A stretch of DNA of 64,000 bases from Roseateles noduli (GCA_002205125.1 NIOE01000012.1:62001-126000), one strand, 5' to 3'; positions 55,097 through 63,502 are shown, numbered from the stretch's first letter. The notes: a model not told the origin generated them from the letters alone. Translations and numbers: made by a program.

Positions 55097-56107
55097 TCAG
55101 GTCTTGGCGTGGAGGTTGAGCTCGCCGCAAGGCACGCGGATCTGGAGGTCCTCGCCGAACAGCGCGCGGGCCTGCTTGGCCGACGAGTATTTCAGGTTCT
55201 GTCGCGACAGCCAGTCGATGAAGATGGCGCGGTCCGGTTTCTTCTCGCCGTCGGTGACTTCATTGGGCAGGGTGGGGCCGTACATCGTGTAGTTCACGTT
55301 GAACGGGCAGGCCATGGTGTTGAAGTCGAAGCGCACGCCCTCGGCATGCGGGTTCTCGGTCATGGCGAGGAAGTCGACCAGGTTCACCTGTTCCACCTTG
55401 AGGACCTGGCGCTGCAGGCCGGGCGGGTAGAGGCGGAACATCTGCTGGAGCACCAGCGGCGGATCGTCGGCCTTGCGGCAGGGCATGCGGGAGGCGCGCG
55501 CCCAGTCGACGACGGTATCGACGGCTCGCGGCACGGCCTGCTGGTGCAGGACCTTGACCTCCGGGGGCTGTTCGCCGTCACCTGAGAAGGTCATGGTGAT
55601 GACGACGTTGTTGACTTCGCGGCCGACGCTCAATCCGTTGAAGATCATGTCGTGCTTCGGCCGGAGGTAGCAGTGGTCGAGTCGTCCGCGCGGCGTGGTC
55701 TCGTCGGGCGCGAGGGGCAGCGGGGCCTTCTGGGTGTTGGAGAACTCGAACTCCTGGACGGCGCTGACGGTGCCGTCGGTCGGCTGCAGGCAGGGCAGGC
55801 GGTAGCGGTCGACGTAGCGCGTGACGACGTCGAGCATGTCCTCGCGCAGCGAGTTGGTCAGCAGCTGGACCTCGGGCGCCTGGTCGGGCGCGACGAACTT
55901 GAGCTTGACGCGCGCGAAGCCGCCGGTGCGATCGTAGTTTCCGAGCGCGGGGAACTTGGGTTGCTGCTCGGGCCGCTGCAGGCAACTGAGCGATTGCGCC
56001 GGCGAAGGCGGACTGACGTCCGTGGCGCCGGCCGCGGCCATCGCGCTACCGGCGATCGCCCACGAGAGAAGCGCGCCGGTGGCGCGCGCGAAGAGATGCC
56101 GTGTCAT
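55097..56107 (-). CDS. Exported protein of unknown family, tandem paralogue B
   Basis: 336 residues with a signal peptide. Same layout as its neighbour: FARVKLKFVAPDQAPEVQLL with RYVDRYRLPC, then VVITMTFSGDGEQPPEVKVL with WARASRMPC, and a C-terminal FDFNTMACPFNVNYTMYGP. The two proteins share module order and the FDFNTM-CPF motif, so they arose by gene duplication. Located between gap and tktA on the same strand. Confidence 0.7.
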   Translation of the reverse strand: MTRHLFARATGALLSWAIAGSAMAAAGATDVSPPSPAQSLSCLQRPEQQPKFPALGNYDRTGGFARVKLKFVAPDQAPEVQLLTNSLREDMLDVVTRYVDRYRLPCLQPTDGTVSAVQEFEFSNTQKAPLPLAPDETTPRGRLDHCYLRPKHDMIFNGLSVGREVNNVVITMTFSGDGEQPPEVKVLHQQAVPRAVDTVVDWARASRMPCRKADDPPLVLQQMFRLYPPGLQRQVLKVEQVNLVDFLAMTENPHAEGVRFDFNTMACPFNVNYTMYGPTLPNEVTDGEKKPDRAIFIDWLSRQNLKYSSAKQARALFGEDLQIRVPCGELNLHAKT

Positions 56108-56283
56108 CGTGCTCCCTGGATTCGAGTCTTGTCCCTGACCCGAAGGCGGCTGAGCACGCCGTCGGGCGTCGGGCAGTCTATGCGGGGGAGCTGTCGAATC
56201 GAGCCCCCCTTCGGAGGGGGAGCGCGGGCAAGCGCAGCGTTTGTCGCCGGCATCGGCGGCATCGAGGCCGCGCGTCCGGACGT

Positions 56284-56309
56284 GAAAAGAGGTGCACGAG
56301 GCACCTCTT
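56284..56309 (-). terminator. Terminator of tktA
   Basis: Stem AAGAGGTGC / GCACCTCTT with a 5-nt loop, followed on the minus strand by TTTTC; 35 nt after the tktA stop. Confidence 0.8.
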
Positions 56310-56344
56310 CATCTCGTGCTGGAGAAGCCCAGCGCGATGCTTGC

Positions 56345-58405
56345 TCAACCCTTCAGGCGCGCCTTGCCCAGCACCACCTTGACGGTGTCGGCGACGTTTT
56401 CCGGCGTGAAGCCGAAGTGCTTGAACAGCACGTTGGCCGGGGCCGATTCGCCGTAGGTGTCCAGGCCGACGACGGCCGAGACGCCGTACTTCCACCACAG
56501 GTCGGTCACGCCGGCCTCGATGGCGACGCGCGGCAGGCCTTCCGGCAGCACGCCCTTCTTGTACTTGGCGTCCTGGCGGTCGAACAGGCTCGTGCAGGGC
56601 ATGGAGACGACGCGCACCGGGATGCCGGCCACGGCCAGCTGCTGCTGGGCCGCGATGGCCAACTGCACTTCCGAACCGGTGGCGATCAGCACCGCTTGCG
56701 CCTTCTTCTTCAGGCCGACGTCGGCCGGCTCGCTCAGCACGTAGCCGCCGGTGGTGATGGCGTCGACGGCCTCGCCCGACTTCTTCAGGTAGGGCAGGTT
56801 CTGGCGGCTCAGCGCGAGCACGCTGGGACGCTGGCTGTTGGCCAGGGCCAGCGTCCAGGCGACGGCCGTCTCAGCGGTGTCGGCGGGACGCCAGACATCC
56901 AGGCCGGGGATCAGTCTCAGGCTGGAGACGTGCTCGACGGACTGGTGGGTCGGGCCGTCTTCGCCCAGGCCGATGGAGTCGTGCGTGAACACGTGGATCA
57001 CGCGCTGCTTCATCAGCGCGGCCATGCGGATGGCGTTGCGGCTGTAGTCGCTGAAGGTCAGGAAGGTGCCGCCGTAGGGGATGAAGCCGCCGTGCAGTGC
57101 GACGCCGTTCATGATCGCGGCCATGCCGAACTCACGCACGCCATAGTTGATGTGGCGGCCGCCGTTGGAGCTGCCGTCCTCTTCCAGGCGGAAGGCGGGC
57201 GTGCTCTTGGTATTGGTCAGGTTGGAGCCGGTCAGGTCGGCCGAGCCGCCCAGCAGCTCGGGCATCGCGGCGGTGAAGGCCTCCAGCGCGATCTGGCTGG
57301 CCTTGCGGGAGGCGACCGTCTCGGCCTTCTCGTGCGCGCCGATGACGGCTTGCGCGGCGATGTCGGCGAAGTTGGGCGGCAGCACGCCGGCGATGCGGCG
57401 CGAGAACTCGGCGGCCAGTTCCGGGAACTGCGTGGCGTAGGCGTCGAACTTCTCGTCCCAGGCCTTCTCGAAGCCGGTGCCGGCGTCCTTGCCGTCCCAG
57501 TCGGCGTAGACCTCGGCGGGCAGCACGAAGGGCTCGTGCGACCAGCCCAGCGCCTCGCGGGTCAGCTTGATTTCCTCGGCGCCGAGCGGCTCGCCGTGGG
57601 CCTTGGAGGTGTTGGCGCGGTTCGGGCTGCCCTTGCCGATGTGGGTCTTCGCGATGATCAGCGACGGCTTGTCCTTGCTGGTCTTGGCCAGCGCGATGGC
57701 GGCGTCGACGGCGTCGACGTCATGGCCGTCGACCGGGCCGACGACGTTCCAGCCGTAGGCGGCGAAGCGCTTGGCGGTGTCGTCGCCGAACCAGGGGCCG
57801 ACCTGGCCGTCGATGGAGATGCCGTTGTCGTCGTAGATCGCGATCAGCTTGTTCAGCTTCCACGAGCCGGCCAGCGAGCAGGCTTCATGGCTGATGCCTT
57901 CCATCAGGCAGCCGTCGCCGAGGAAGGCGTAGGTGTGATGGTCGACGATGGTGTGGCCGTCGCGGTTGAATTCCTTGGCGAGCTGCTTCTCAGCCAGCGC
58001 GAAGCCGACGGCGTTGGTGATGCCCTGGCCGAGCGGGCCGGTGGTGGTCTCGACGCCGGGGGTGATGCCGACTTCCGGGTGTCCCGGGGTCTTGGAGTGC
58101 ATCTGGCGGAAGGCCTTGAGCTCGGCGAGCGGCAGGTCGTAGCCGGTCAGGTGCAGCAGGGCGTAGATCAGCATCGAGCCGTGGCCGTTGGACAGCACGA
58201 AGCGGTCGCGGTCGGCCCACTGCGGGTTGGCCGGGTTGTGGCGCAGGTGGCGCTTCCACAGCGCGACGGCGATCTCGGCCATGCCCATGGGGGCGCCCGG
58301 GTGGCCGGAGTTGGCCTGCTGGACGGCGTCCATCGCCAGGGCACGGATGGCGTTGGCCATCTGGGTGGTGTTCGGGGTGACGACGGCGGCAGCGGTCTCG
58401 GCCAT
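56345..58405 (-). CDS. tktA: Transketolase
   Basis: 686 residues from the ATG at 58405; an ATG 12 codons upstream is possible. Thiamine-diphosphate site [14 protein letters not shown]-terminal [16 protein letters not shown], and [16 protein letters not shown]. It moves two-carbon units between sugar phosphates in the pentose-phosphate and Calvin-type pathways. The gene block with gap suggests coordinated sugar metabolism. It is divergent from murU with 150 bp between. Confidence 0.97.
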   Translation of the reverse strand: MAETAAAVVTPNTTQMANAIRALAMDAVQQANSGHPGAPMGMAEIAVALWKRHLRHNPANPQWADRDRFVLSNGHGSMLIYALLHLTGYDLPLAELKAFRQMHSKTPGHPEVGITPGVETTTGPLGQGITNAVGFALAEKQLAKEFNRDGHTIVDHHTYAFLGDGCLMEGISHEACSLAGSWKLNKLIAIYDDNGISIDGQVGPWFGDDTAKRFAAYGWNVVGPVDGHDVDAVDAAIALAKTSKDKPSLIIAKTHIGKGSPNRANTSKAHGEPLGAEEIKLTREALGWSHEPFVLPAEVYADWDGKDAGTGFEKAWDEKFDAYATQFPELAAEFSRRIAGVLPPNFADIAAQAVIGAHEKAETVASRKASQIALEAFTAAMPELLGGSADLTGSNLTNTKSTPAFRLEEDGSSNGGRHINYGVREFGMAAIMNGVALHGGFIPYGGTFLTFSDYSRNAIRMAALMKQRVIHVFTHDSIGLGEDGPTHQSVEHVSSLRLIPGLDVWRPADTAETAVAWTLALANSQRPSVLALSRQNLPYLKKSGEAVDAITTGGYVLSEPADVGLKKKAQAVLIATGSEVQLAIAAQQQLAVAGIPVRVVSMPCTSLFDRQDAKYKKGVLPEGLPRVAIEAGVTDLWWKYGVSAVVGLDTYGESAPANVLFKHFGFTPENVADTVKVVLGKARLKG

Positions 58406-58555
58406 GGTGGTGGTCTCGGGCAGTTGGGGCAAACCCGGCATTCTAGTGATGCCGCCGGGAAGCGGTTTTCGCGTTCGTGACTCGGGTGGAAAAGTGCGCG
58501 GGGAACTGCTGGAGAGGGCCCTCTACACTCGCGGCCTCATTTCCTGGATTGATCG

Positions 58556-59248
58556 ATGCGAGCCATGATCCTCGCGGCCGGGCGCGGCGAGCGCATGCGG
58601 CCGCTGACCGACCACACGCCCAAGCCGCTGCTGAAGGTGCGCGGCAAGCCGCTGATCGAGTGGCACATCGAGGCCTTCGCGCGCGCTGGCATCCGGGACA
58701 TCGTGATCAACACGGCGTGGCTGCACGAGCAGTTCGAGGCGACGCTGGGCGACGGCGCGCGATTCGGCGTGACGCTGCATTACAGCCACGAAGGCGAGCG
58801 CTACGGCCGCGCGCTGGAGACCGGCGGCGGCATCGCGACGGCGCTGGATCTGCTCTGCGCGGACGGCGACGACGCGTTCTGGGCGGTGTCGGCGGACATC
58901 TTCATTCCCGACTTCGAGTTCGACGCGGCAAAGGCAGCAGCCTTCGCGGCGAGCCCGCTGCTGGCGCACCTGTGGTTCGTGCCGAAGCAGCCGCGGCATC
59001 CGACGGGCGACTTCGGCATCGACGCGGCAGGCTTCGCGACGATCGATGGTGACCTGGAGGTCTACAGCAACATCGGCCTGTACAAGCGCGCGTTCTTCGA
59101 CGGCGTGCAGGCGGGGCAGCATCAGCGCATCCGCGCTAGCCTCGACCGCGCCATCAACGCGCGAGCGGTGACGGCGGAGCTCTACACAGGCCCATGGGCG
59201 AACGTGGGTGCGCCGGAGCAACTGGAAGAGCTGAACGGGCAAGCCTGA
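58556..59248 (+). CDS. murU: Sugar-1-phosphate nucleotidyltransferase, MurU-like
   Basis: 230 residues. N-terminal nucleotide-binding signature MILAAGRGERMRPLTDHTPK, then LLKVRGKPLIEWHIEAF and the metal Asp in AVSADIFIPDFEF. This is the NTP-transferase family; the length and pattern fit MurU (MurNAc-1-P uridylyltransferase) of peptidoglycan recycling or a mannose-1-phosphate guanylyltransferase. Its 3' end is followed, 13 nt later, by the first composite repeat. Confidence 0.8.
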   Translation: MRAMILAAGRGERMRPLTDHTPKPLLKVRGKPLIEWHIEAFARAGIRDIVINTAWLHEQFEATLGDGARFGVTLHYSHEGERYGRALETGGGIATALDLLCADGDDAFWAVSADIFIPDFEFDAAKAAAFAASPLLAHLWFVPKQPRHPTGDFGIDAAGFATIDGDLEVYSNIGLYKRAFFDGVQAGQHQRIRASLDRAINARAVTAELYTGPWANVGAPEQLEELNGQA

Positions 59249-59261
59249 ATGCGAGCTGTCC

Positions 59262-59346
59262 GTTTGAGATCGCAGATCGCGATCTCAAACCCGCGTTGCG
59301 TGGCAGATGGACAGATGTTTTGAGATCGCAAGCTGCGATCTCAAAC
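59262..59346. repeat. Composite palindrome element, copy 1 (85 bp)
   Basis: Palindrome 1 (59262-59290) has arms GTTTGAGATCGC / GCGATCTCAAAC; a 28-nt spacer and palindrome 2 follow (59319-59345, arms TTTGAGATCGCA / TGCGATCTCAAA, loop AGC). The spacer ends GGACAGATGT. It starts 13 nt after the murU stop. Confidence 0.9.
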
Positions 59347-59445
59347 AAGGTTGACGACGACCTGACACGACCCGGCACCTCGGTGGGAGACGGATCCCCA
59401 CGCATCCCCCAAGCAACCCCACGATGGCGGAATCGCGGGAGCACT

Positions 59446-59459
59446 TTGATTTTTATCAG
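59446..59459 (+). promoter_or_regulatory. FNR/ANR-like site 1
   Basis: TTGAT-TTTT-ATCAG, one base off the consensus TTGAT-N4-ATCAA. Flanking ACTT before and a GATC soon after are shared with site 2. It is 255 bp upstream of the 123-residue protein start. Confidence 0.45.
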
Positions 59460-59564
59460 AGAGTGATCCGTCGACCGGTTGCACGATGCACGCAGGTGCT
59501 TCAAACACACCAGCGCTTCAGGCCTCGCGATCAAAGCGAGGCTCTTCCCGTACTCATGGTTTAC

Positions 59565-59631
59565 GGGCGAGATGGGTCATTCCGTGAGGGTGACCACACG
59601 ACGGAGTGCTGCGTGGTTTGACATCTCGCCC
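59565..59631 (+). ncRNA. Three-way-junction inverted repeat (possible structured RNA)
   Basis: Perfect 10-bp outer stem GGGCGAGATG / CATCTCGCCC encloses GGTCA...TGACC (5 bp) and a weaker CCAC...GTGG hairpin. It lies in the leader of the 123-residue protein gene. No known RNA family recognised. Confidence 0.4.
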
Positions 59632-59713
59632 ACCCCTTCGATTCGATCGACCGCATGTCGCGACTCGGCAATCGAAGTCGGTGGTTTCCAAAGTTCTTCG
59701 GAGTCTTACGAAC

Positions 59714-60085
59714 ATGGGAACCCTGCATCAAACGCGTATCAACGAAGCACGCGGCCCGATCCGCGATCGCCGCCCGCTGGCGGACTGCGACCTCGGCTCG
59801 CTCATCCGCCTCCAGAACGAGTGGGGCATGAGCGACGCGCAGCTCTTCGGCCTGCGTCTCGGCGCCGACGCGGTCTGCCTGCGCACCGATGTGTCCGTGG
59901 CCTCGGCCATCGCCAACCTGCGCAACACGCTGGTGTCCGCAGCGGCGACGCTGTCGCTGGTCGAGGACAACTGCGTGGAGGGCGACCCGTCCCGCCACGT
60001 GGTGGAGAGCGTGCGCCAGTCGCTGCGCGAAGGCCTCGGGATGCTCGGCATCGTCGGCCGCGCAGTCGACGAGGTCCCCGTTTGA
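59714..60085 (+). CDS. Small hypothetical protein in the repeat-bounded module
   Basis: 123 residues from the ATG at 59714 (GGAGTC site some way upstream). No firm family; it resembles in size and helical ending small proteins of the DUF3077/DUF6124 type. Visible are RPLADCDLGSLIRLQNEW and a C-terminal pair of helices (VASAIANLRNTLVSAAATL, RHVVESVRQSLREGLGM). There is no signal peptide. Its stop codon TGA lies inside palindrome 3, so the repeat was inserted or arose exactly at the gene end. Confidence 0.55.
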   Translation: MGTLHQTRINEARGPIRDRRPLADCDLGSLIRLQNEWGMSDAQLFGLRLGADAVCLRTDVSVASAIANLRNTLVSAAATLSLVEDNCVEGDPSRHVVESVRQSLREGLGMLGIVGRAVDEVPV

Positions 60086-60108
60086 GATCGCGGATTGCGA
60101 TCTCAAAC
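60080..60108. repeat. Single palindrome 3 at the end of the 123-residue gene
   Basis: Arms GTTTGAGATCGC / GCGATCTCAAAC around GGATT. It overlaps the stop codon of the 59714-60085 gene. Confidence 0.9.
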
Positions 60109-60128
60109 AGCAGAGCGCCGCTAAAGCA

Positions 60129-60180
60129 AAGCCGCCCACGCTCATGGGTCAATGACATGGCCCATGAGCGTGGGCGGCTT
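60129..60180. repeat. Perfect 20-bp inverted repeat
   Basis: Left arm AAGCCGCCCACGCTCATGGG, 12-nt loop, right arm its exact complement (60161-60180). It lies between palindromes 3 and 4. It would form a very stable hairpin in RNA or single-stranded DNA; a terminator for the preceding gene or an element end are both possible. Confidence 0.9.
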
Positions 60181-60220
60181 CGCGTGCATCCCGGCGCGAT
60201 GCTGAAACTGCAGCGTCGAT

Positions 60221-60305
60221 CTTTGAGATCGCAGATTGCGATCTCAAACCTCCGTCGCGATGAAAGTGGACTGATGTTTTGAGATCGCAGTTTGCGATCT
60301 CAAAC
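60221..60305. repeat. Composite palindrome element, copy 2 (85 bp)
   Basis: Palindrome 4 (60222-60248, loop GAT), 28-nt spacer ending GTGGACTGATGT, and palindrome 5 (60278-60304, loop GTT), both with arms TTTGAGATCGCA / TGCGATCTCAAA. Confidence 0.9.
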
Positions 60306-60393
60306 GTTGAGACGGTCGGGAGTGCTCGCCCATGAGCCTCGACAAGACTTGCCCCCCCATCATTCCCTCCAATGGTGGAACAGGCCGGAAACT

Positions 60394-60407
60394 TTGATAT
60401 GGATCAG
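60394..60407 (+). promoter_or_regulatory. FNR/ANR-like site 2
   Basis: TTGAT-ATGG-ATCAG, preceded by ACTT... as in site 1. Centred about 68 bp upstream of the proposed ATPase start, so a class-II activator position (-41.5) would place the transcript start near 60442. Confidence 0.45.
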
Positions 60408-60468
60408 AAAGCGATCGCGCCATTGCGAAGAGCATGCGTACTCGTTGTTCCGATCCGGAGAAGTCCCC

Positions 60469-61647
60469 TTGGAAGTCTTTCACCGCACGCAGCTGGCCGA
60501 AGAGCTGGCTACCTACATCCTCGATGACGCAACGTCGTCTTCGAGTTCCTCGCTCTTGCTTGCCGCTCCGCGCGGCACCGGGAAGTCCACCTTCCTCTCC
60601 TATGACCTGGGTCCGGCGCTGAGCCGTCGGGGTGCCGTGGTCATCCATGTCGATCTTTGGGAGGCGCTCGGCGAAGAGCCAGGCGAAGTCCTTGCCGCCG
60701 AGGTCCGGAGCGCTCTCGGTCGCCACGACGGCGCCTTGATTCGCCTCGCCCGCAGGACGGGTCTCGTCGAGAGGGGAAATGGCGCGTGGCCGCTCGGCCT
60801 CCTGCGAGACGACGTTGGCAACATGGTGTCGCTGACGCACGCCCTTGCTGCGCTGTCGGACGAATGCGCGCAGCCCCTGGTCCTGATCGTGGACGAAGCA
60901 CAGGACATCATCACCACGCAGAACGGGAAGAACATCCTGCGTGCGATCCGGTCCGCGATCGAAGAACTGAACATGGGGTCGCATCACGGCCTCCGCCTCG
61001 TGGCCGTCGGCTCGGAGCGCGCGAAGCTCGCGATGCTGGCCCAGGATCTGAAGTCCTCGCTGGACGACGAGAGCGTGAGGGACGTCCCGCTCCTGGGGCG
61101 GGAGTTTGTCGAGTGGTTCTGCCACCACGCTCCCGGATCTGTTCGTCTGGACGTTGATCAGGTGGAGGCGTTGTTCCTACGGTATGGCAGTCGTCCCGCC
61201 TGGCTCAGCGCGGGTCTTGATGCCCTCCTGCGCGGGACGAGTCGGGAGCCGGGCGAAACGATCAACGTGCTGACGAACGCGATGGTCCATCTTGAGCGCG
61301 GCGCGGTCCGGAATCTGCTTATCCGTCTCCGCTGGCTCAATCCGTTGGAGTTCGCGCTCCTGCGTGTCATCGCAGCCCAAGGGTGGGAGTGCGCACCGCT
61401 TTGGCCCGGCACCATGAAGACGCTTCAGACCGTCCTCGCTGACGACGGCAATCCGGCCACGATGCGTGTCGATGTGGCGCAGGTGGGCGCAGCCTTGGAG
61501 AGCCTTCGCGAAAGGCGTCTGCTCTGGCGCTCTGTGGAAGGCGTGTACGCGCTGGAAGACATGGCGATGCGCGACAGGCTCAAATACGCCGGGCTGTTAT
61601 CCGATGCAACCCGGCAGGTGACGCCGCTCTTTGCCGTGACCGACTGA
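60469..61647 (+). CDS. AAA-type ATPase of the repeat-bounded module
   Basis: 392 residues from a TTG at 60469, chosen for the CCGGAGAAG ribosome-binding site; no in-frame ATG exists near the start and the frame is open further upstream to the palindrome. Walker A is LAAPRGTGKST (Lys39) and Walker B LVLIVDEAQD (Asp142-Glu143), with an ORC/Cdc6- or COG1672-like layout. C-terminal helical domain includes LIRLRWLNPLEFALLRVI. It would use ATP for DNA or protein remodelling. ORF6N gene follows after 14 nt. Confidence 0.75.
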   Translation: MEVFHRTQLAEELATYILDDATSSSSSSLLLAAPRGTGKSTFLSYDLGPALSRRGAVVIHVDLWEALGEEPGEVLAAEVRSALGRHDGALIRLARRTGLVERGNGAWPLGLLRDDVGNMVSLTHALAALSDECAQPLVLIVDEAQDIITTQNGKNILRAIRSAIEELNMGSHHGLRLVAVGSERAKLAMLAQDLKSSLDDESVRDVPLLGREFVEWFCHHAPGSVRLDVDQVEALFLRYGSRPAWLSAGLDALLRGTSREPGETINVLTNAMVHLERGAVRNLLIRLRWLNPLEFALLRVIAAQGWECAPLWPGTMKTLQTVLADDGNPATMRVDVAQVGAALESLRERRLLWRSVEGVYALEDMAMRDRLKYAGLLSDATRQVTPLFAVTD

Positions 61648-61661
61648 CGCCGAGGCCTCCG

Positions 61662-62252
61662 ATGGCGAACTCCACATCGGTCGAACTGGTTGCGGCGGAA
61701 AGCATCTCGCTGCGCATTGCTGTCGTCCGCGGGCAGCGCGTGCTCACGGACACCGACCTCGCCGCGCTCTATGGCGTCGAGACAGGGCGCTTGAACGAGG
61801 CAATGAAGCGCAACCTTTCGAGGTTTCCGGAAGACTTCATGTTCACGCTCTCGGCCGAGGAGTTCTCCTCTTTGAGGTCGCAACTTGCGACCTCAAACGA
61901 TGCGCCGGCGGGCCGCGGAGGTCGTCGCTGCGCGCCGCGCGTGTTCACGGAACATGGCGCATTGATGGCCGCGACGATTCTCAGCAGCCCCCGAGCGGTC
62001 GAGGTGTCGTTGTACGTCGTCCGCGCATTCATTCGACTGCGGGAACTGGCCGCGTCGCATGCTGACATTGCACATCGTCTTGGTGAACTGGAGGCGCGGA
62101 CAGAAGCGCTGGCCCAGCATCAAGAGATGTTCAGCCGGCACGCGGACGATCAGTTCAAGCAGGTGTTCGAAGCCTTGAGGGACCTGATGAAGCCTTCAAG
62201 TCCGTCGTCGAAACGCCCGATCGGTTTTCTTCCGCCGACCGATGATGCGTAG
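61662..62252 (+). CDS. ORF6N-domain DNA-binding-type protein
   Basis: 196 residues. ORF6N domain (10-110): RVLTDTDLAALYGVETGRLN, RNLSRFPEDFMFTLSAEEF, SSLRSQLATSND (residues 69-80) and FTEHGALMAATILSS. A C-terminal coiled coil (125-170) follows. The domain occurs in phage and plasmid regulators related to KilA-N. The codons for LRSQLATSN form palindrome 8, a variant of the flanking repeats. It is 14 nt after the ATPase gene, so the two are one operon. Confidence 0.88.
   Translation: MANSTSVELVAAESISLRIAVVRGQRVLTDTDLAALYGVETGRLNEAMKRNLSRFPEDFMFTLSAEEFSSLRSQLATSNDAPAGRGGRRCAPRVFTEHGALMAATILSSPRAVEVSLYVVRAFIRLRELAASHADIAHRLGELEARTEALAQHQEMFSRHADDQFKQVFEALRDLMKPSSPSSKRPIGFLPPTDDA
61871..61897. 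repeat. Palindrome 8 inside the ORF6N gene
   Basis: Arms TTTGAGGTCGCA / TGCGACCTCAAA around ACT, 27 bp. Compared with the intergenic copies, A-to-G in the left arm and T-to-C in the right arm keep perfect pairing. Codons read LRSQLATSN. Confidence 0.95.
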
Positions 62253-62264
62253 CCGCTCCGGAAT

Positions 62265-62349
62265 GTTTGAGATCGCAGATTGCGATCTCAAACCCGCGTC
62301 ACGCAGAAAGTGGACTGACGTTTTGAGATCGCAATCTGCGATCTCAAAC
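62265..62349. repeat. Composite palindrome element, copy 3 (85 bp)
   Basis: Palindrome 6 (62266-62292, loop GAT), 28-nt spacer ending GTGGACTGACGT, and palindrome 7 (62322-62348, loop ATC), both with arms TTTGAGATCGCA / TGCGATCTCAAA. It lies between the convergent ORF6N and ligase genes, 13 nt after the ORF6N stop. Confidence 0.9.
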
Positions 62350-62365
62350 GTTCAGGAGGTCCGGT

Positions 62366-63502
62366 TCAGCGCGCCGTCCCCACCGGCCTTCCCGCCCAGC
62401 GCTCGCACTGCTGCCGCACCAGCTCGTTCAGCAGCTGCTCCTTCTCCACGACCCCGCGCGCCCACGTCGCGTCGTTGCCCTGCCAGCGCATTTCCTCGCG
62501 CACATACCGCAGCGCCGGTTCCGCCTTCAGCGCGACCGCGTGCGGCTCCAGCGCGTGCAGCGTGACGTTCAGATCCTCGCGCAAGCTGCGGTGCTCACCG
62601 CTCTTCGGATCGACGAAGGTCCCGTCCAGCCCGAACCGGCACGCTTGGAACCGGTTGAACGTGTAGGGCAGGTAGTCGTCCTCGTGCAGCGCGAACGGCT
62701 TGTCGTGCGAGATCCACCGCGCCAGGCACTGGATCAGCGCCGCCAGCGCCGAGGCCTTCTCGATCGTCAGCGGCGTGTCGAGCACCCGCACCTCGATCGT
62801 CCCGTACTCGGGCTTGGGCCGGATGTCCCAGTAGAAGTCCTTCATGCTCTTCACGACGCCCGTGTGGGTCATCTTTTCGAAGAACACCAGGAAGTCGTCC
62901 CAGGTCAGCACGAAGGGCGCGCGTCCCGACAGCGGGAACGCGAACACCGAGTTCAAGCGCGCCGAATGGAAGCCGGTGTCGTTCCCCTGCACGTACGGCG
63001 AGGACGCCGACAGCGCGATCAGATGCGGGATGAAACGCGACAGCCCGTGCAGCAGTCGCAGCGCATGGTCCGGGCCTTCGCAGCCGATGTGCACGTGCTG
63101 TCCGAACACCGTGAACTGCTTGCTCAGGTAGCCGTACAGCGACGAGATCTCCTGGAAGCGCGGCTTGTCGAAGATCCGCTGCTTGCTCCAGTGCTGGTAC
63201 GGGTGCGTGCCGCCGCCGGACAGCCCCAGGTTGAGCCGGTCGGCGCTGCGCACCAGCGCATCGCGCGTGGTGGTCAGCTGCTCCAGCACCTGCTCGTAGT
63301 TCGTGCAGACGTTGGTGCAGAGCTCGATCATGCTGTCCGTGATCTCGGGCGTGACGTCGCCCGGCACGGTCTCGCCCTTCATCACCCGCAGCAGATCCTT
63401 CGATCCCGGCATCAGGTCGTAGTCATGGCGGTTGACGATCTGGAGCTCCAGCTCCACGCCCATCGTCAGAGGCTTCGAAATGGCAAATGGTTCGAGGCTC
63501 AT
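62366..63502 (-). CDS. YbdK-family carboxylate-amine ligase (glutamate-cysteine ligase 2 type)
   Basis: 378 residues. GCS2 signature: [17 protein letters not shown] at the start, [27 protein letters not shown] and [17 protein letters not shown]. It ligates an amine to a carboxylate with ATP, as a weak gamma-glutamylcysteine synthetase in E. coli YbdK. Its start overlaps the antiporter stop by 4 nt (ATGA), so they are cotranscribed. Its 3' end faces composite repeat copy 3. Confidence 0.92.
   Translation of the reverse strand: MSLEPFAISKPLTMGVELELQIVNRHDYDLMPGSKDLLRVMKGETVPGDVTPEITDSMIELCTNVCTNYEQVLEQLTTTRDALVRSADRLNLGLSGGGTHPYQHWSKQRIFDKPRFQEISSLYGYLSKQFTVFGQHVHIGCEGPDHALRLLHGLSRFIPHLIALSASSPYVQGNDTGFHSARLNSVFAFPLSGRAPFVLTWDDFLVFFEKMTHTGVVKSMKDFYWDIRPKPEYGTIEVRVLDTPLTIEKASALAALIQCLARWISHDKPFALHEDDYLPYTFNRFQACRFGLDGTFVDPKSGEHRSLREDLNVTLHALEPHAVALKAEPALRYVREEMRWQGNDATWARGVVEKEQLLNELVRQQCERWAGRPVGTAR

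Larger units (their letters stand above)
59249..59713. other. Repeat-rich leader upstream of the 123-residue protein gene
   Basis: 465 bp without a gene. It holds the first composite repeat (59262-59346), an FNR/ANR-like site (59446-59459), and a three-way-junction-type inverted repeat (59565-59631). Part of this text (about 59390-59470) resembles the leader before the ATPase gene (about 60350-60415). Confidence 0.7.
60086..60468. other. Repeat-rich leader upstream of the ATPase gene
   Basis: 383 bp between genes. It holds most of palindrome 3, the 20-bp inverted repeat, composite copy 2 and FNR-like site 2. I see no gene in it. Confidence 0.7.

Noticed and set aside
59565-59631. Integron attC site
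   Set aside because: The core GTTRRRY and RYYYAAC sites are absent, although the overall inverted repeat is attC-like in size.
59262-62349. CRISPR array
   Set aside because: The repeats are palindromes in three widely spaced pairs, the spacers are related rather than unique, and no cas genes are nearby.
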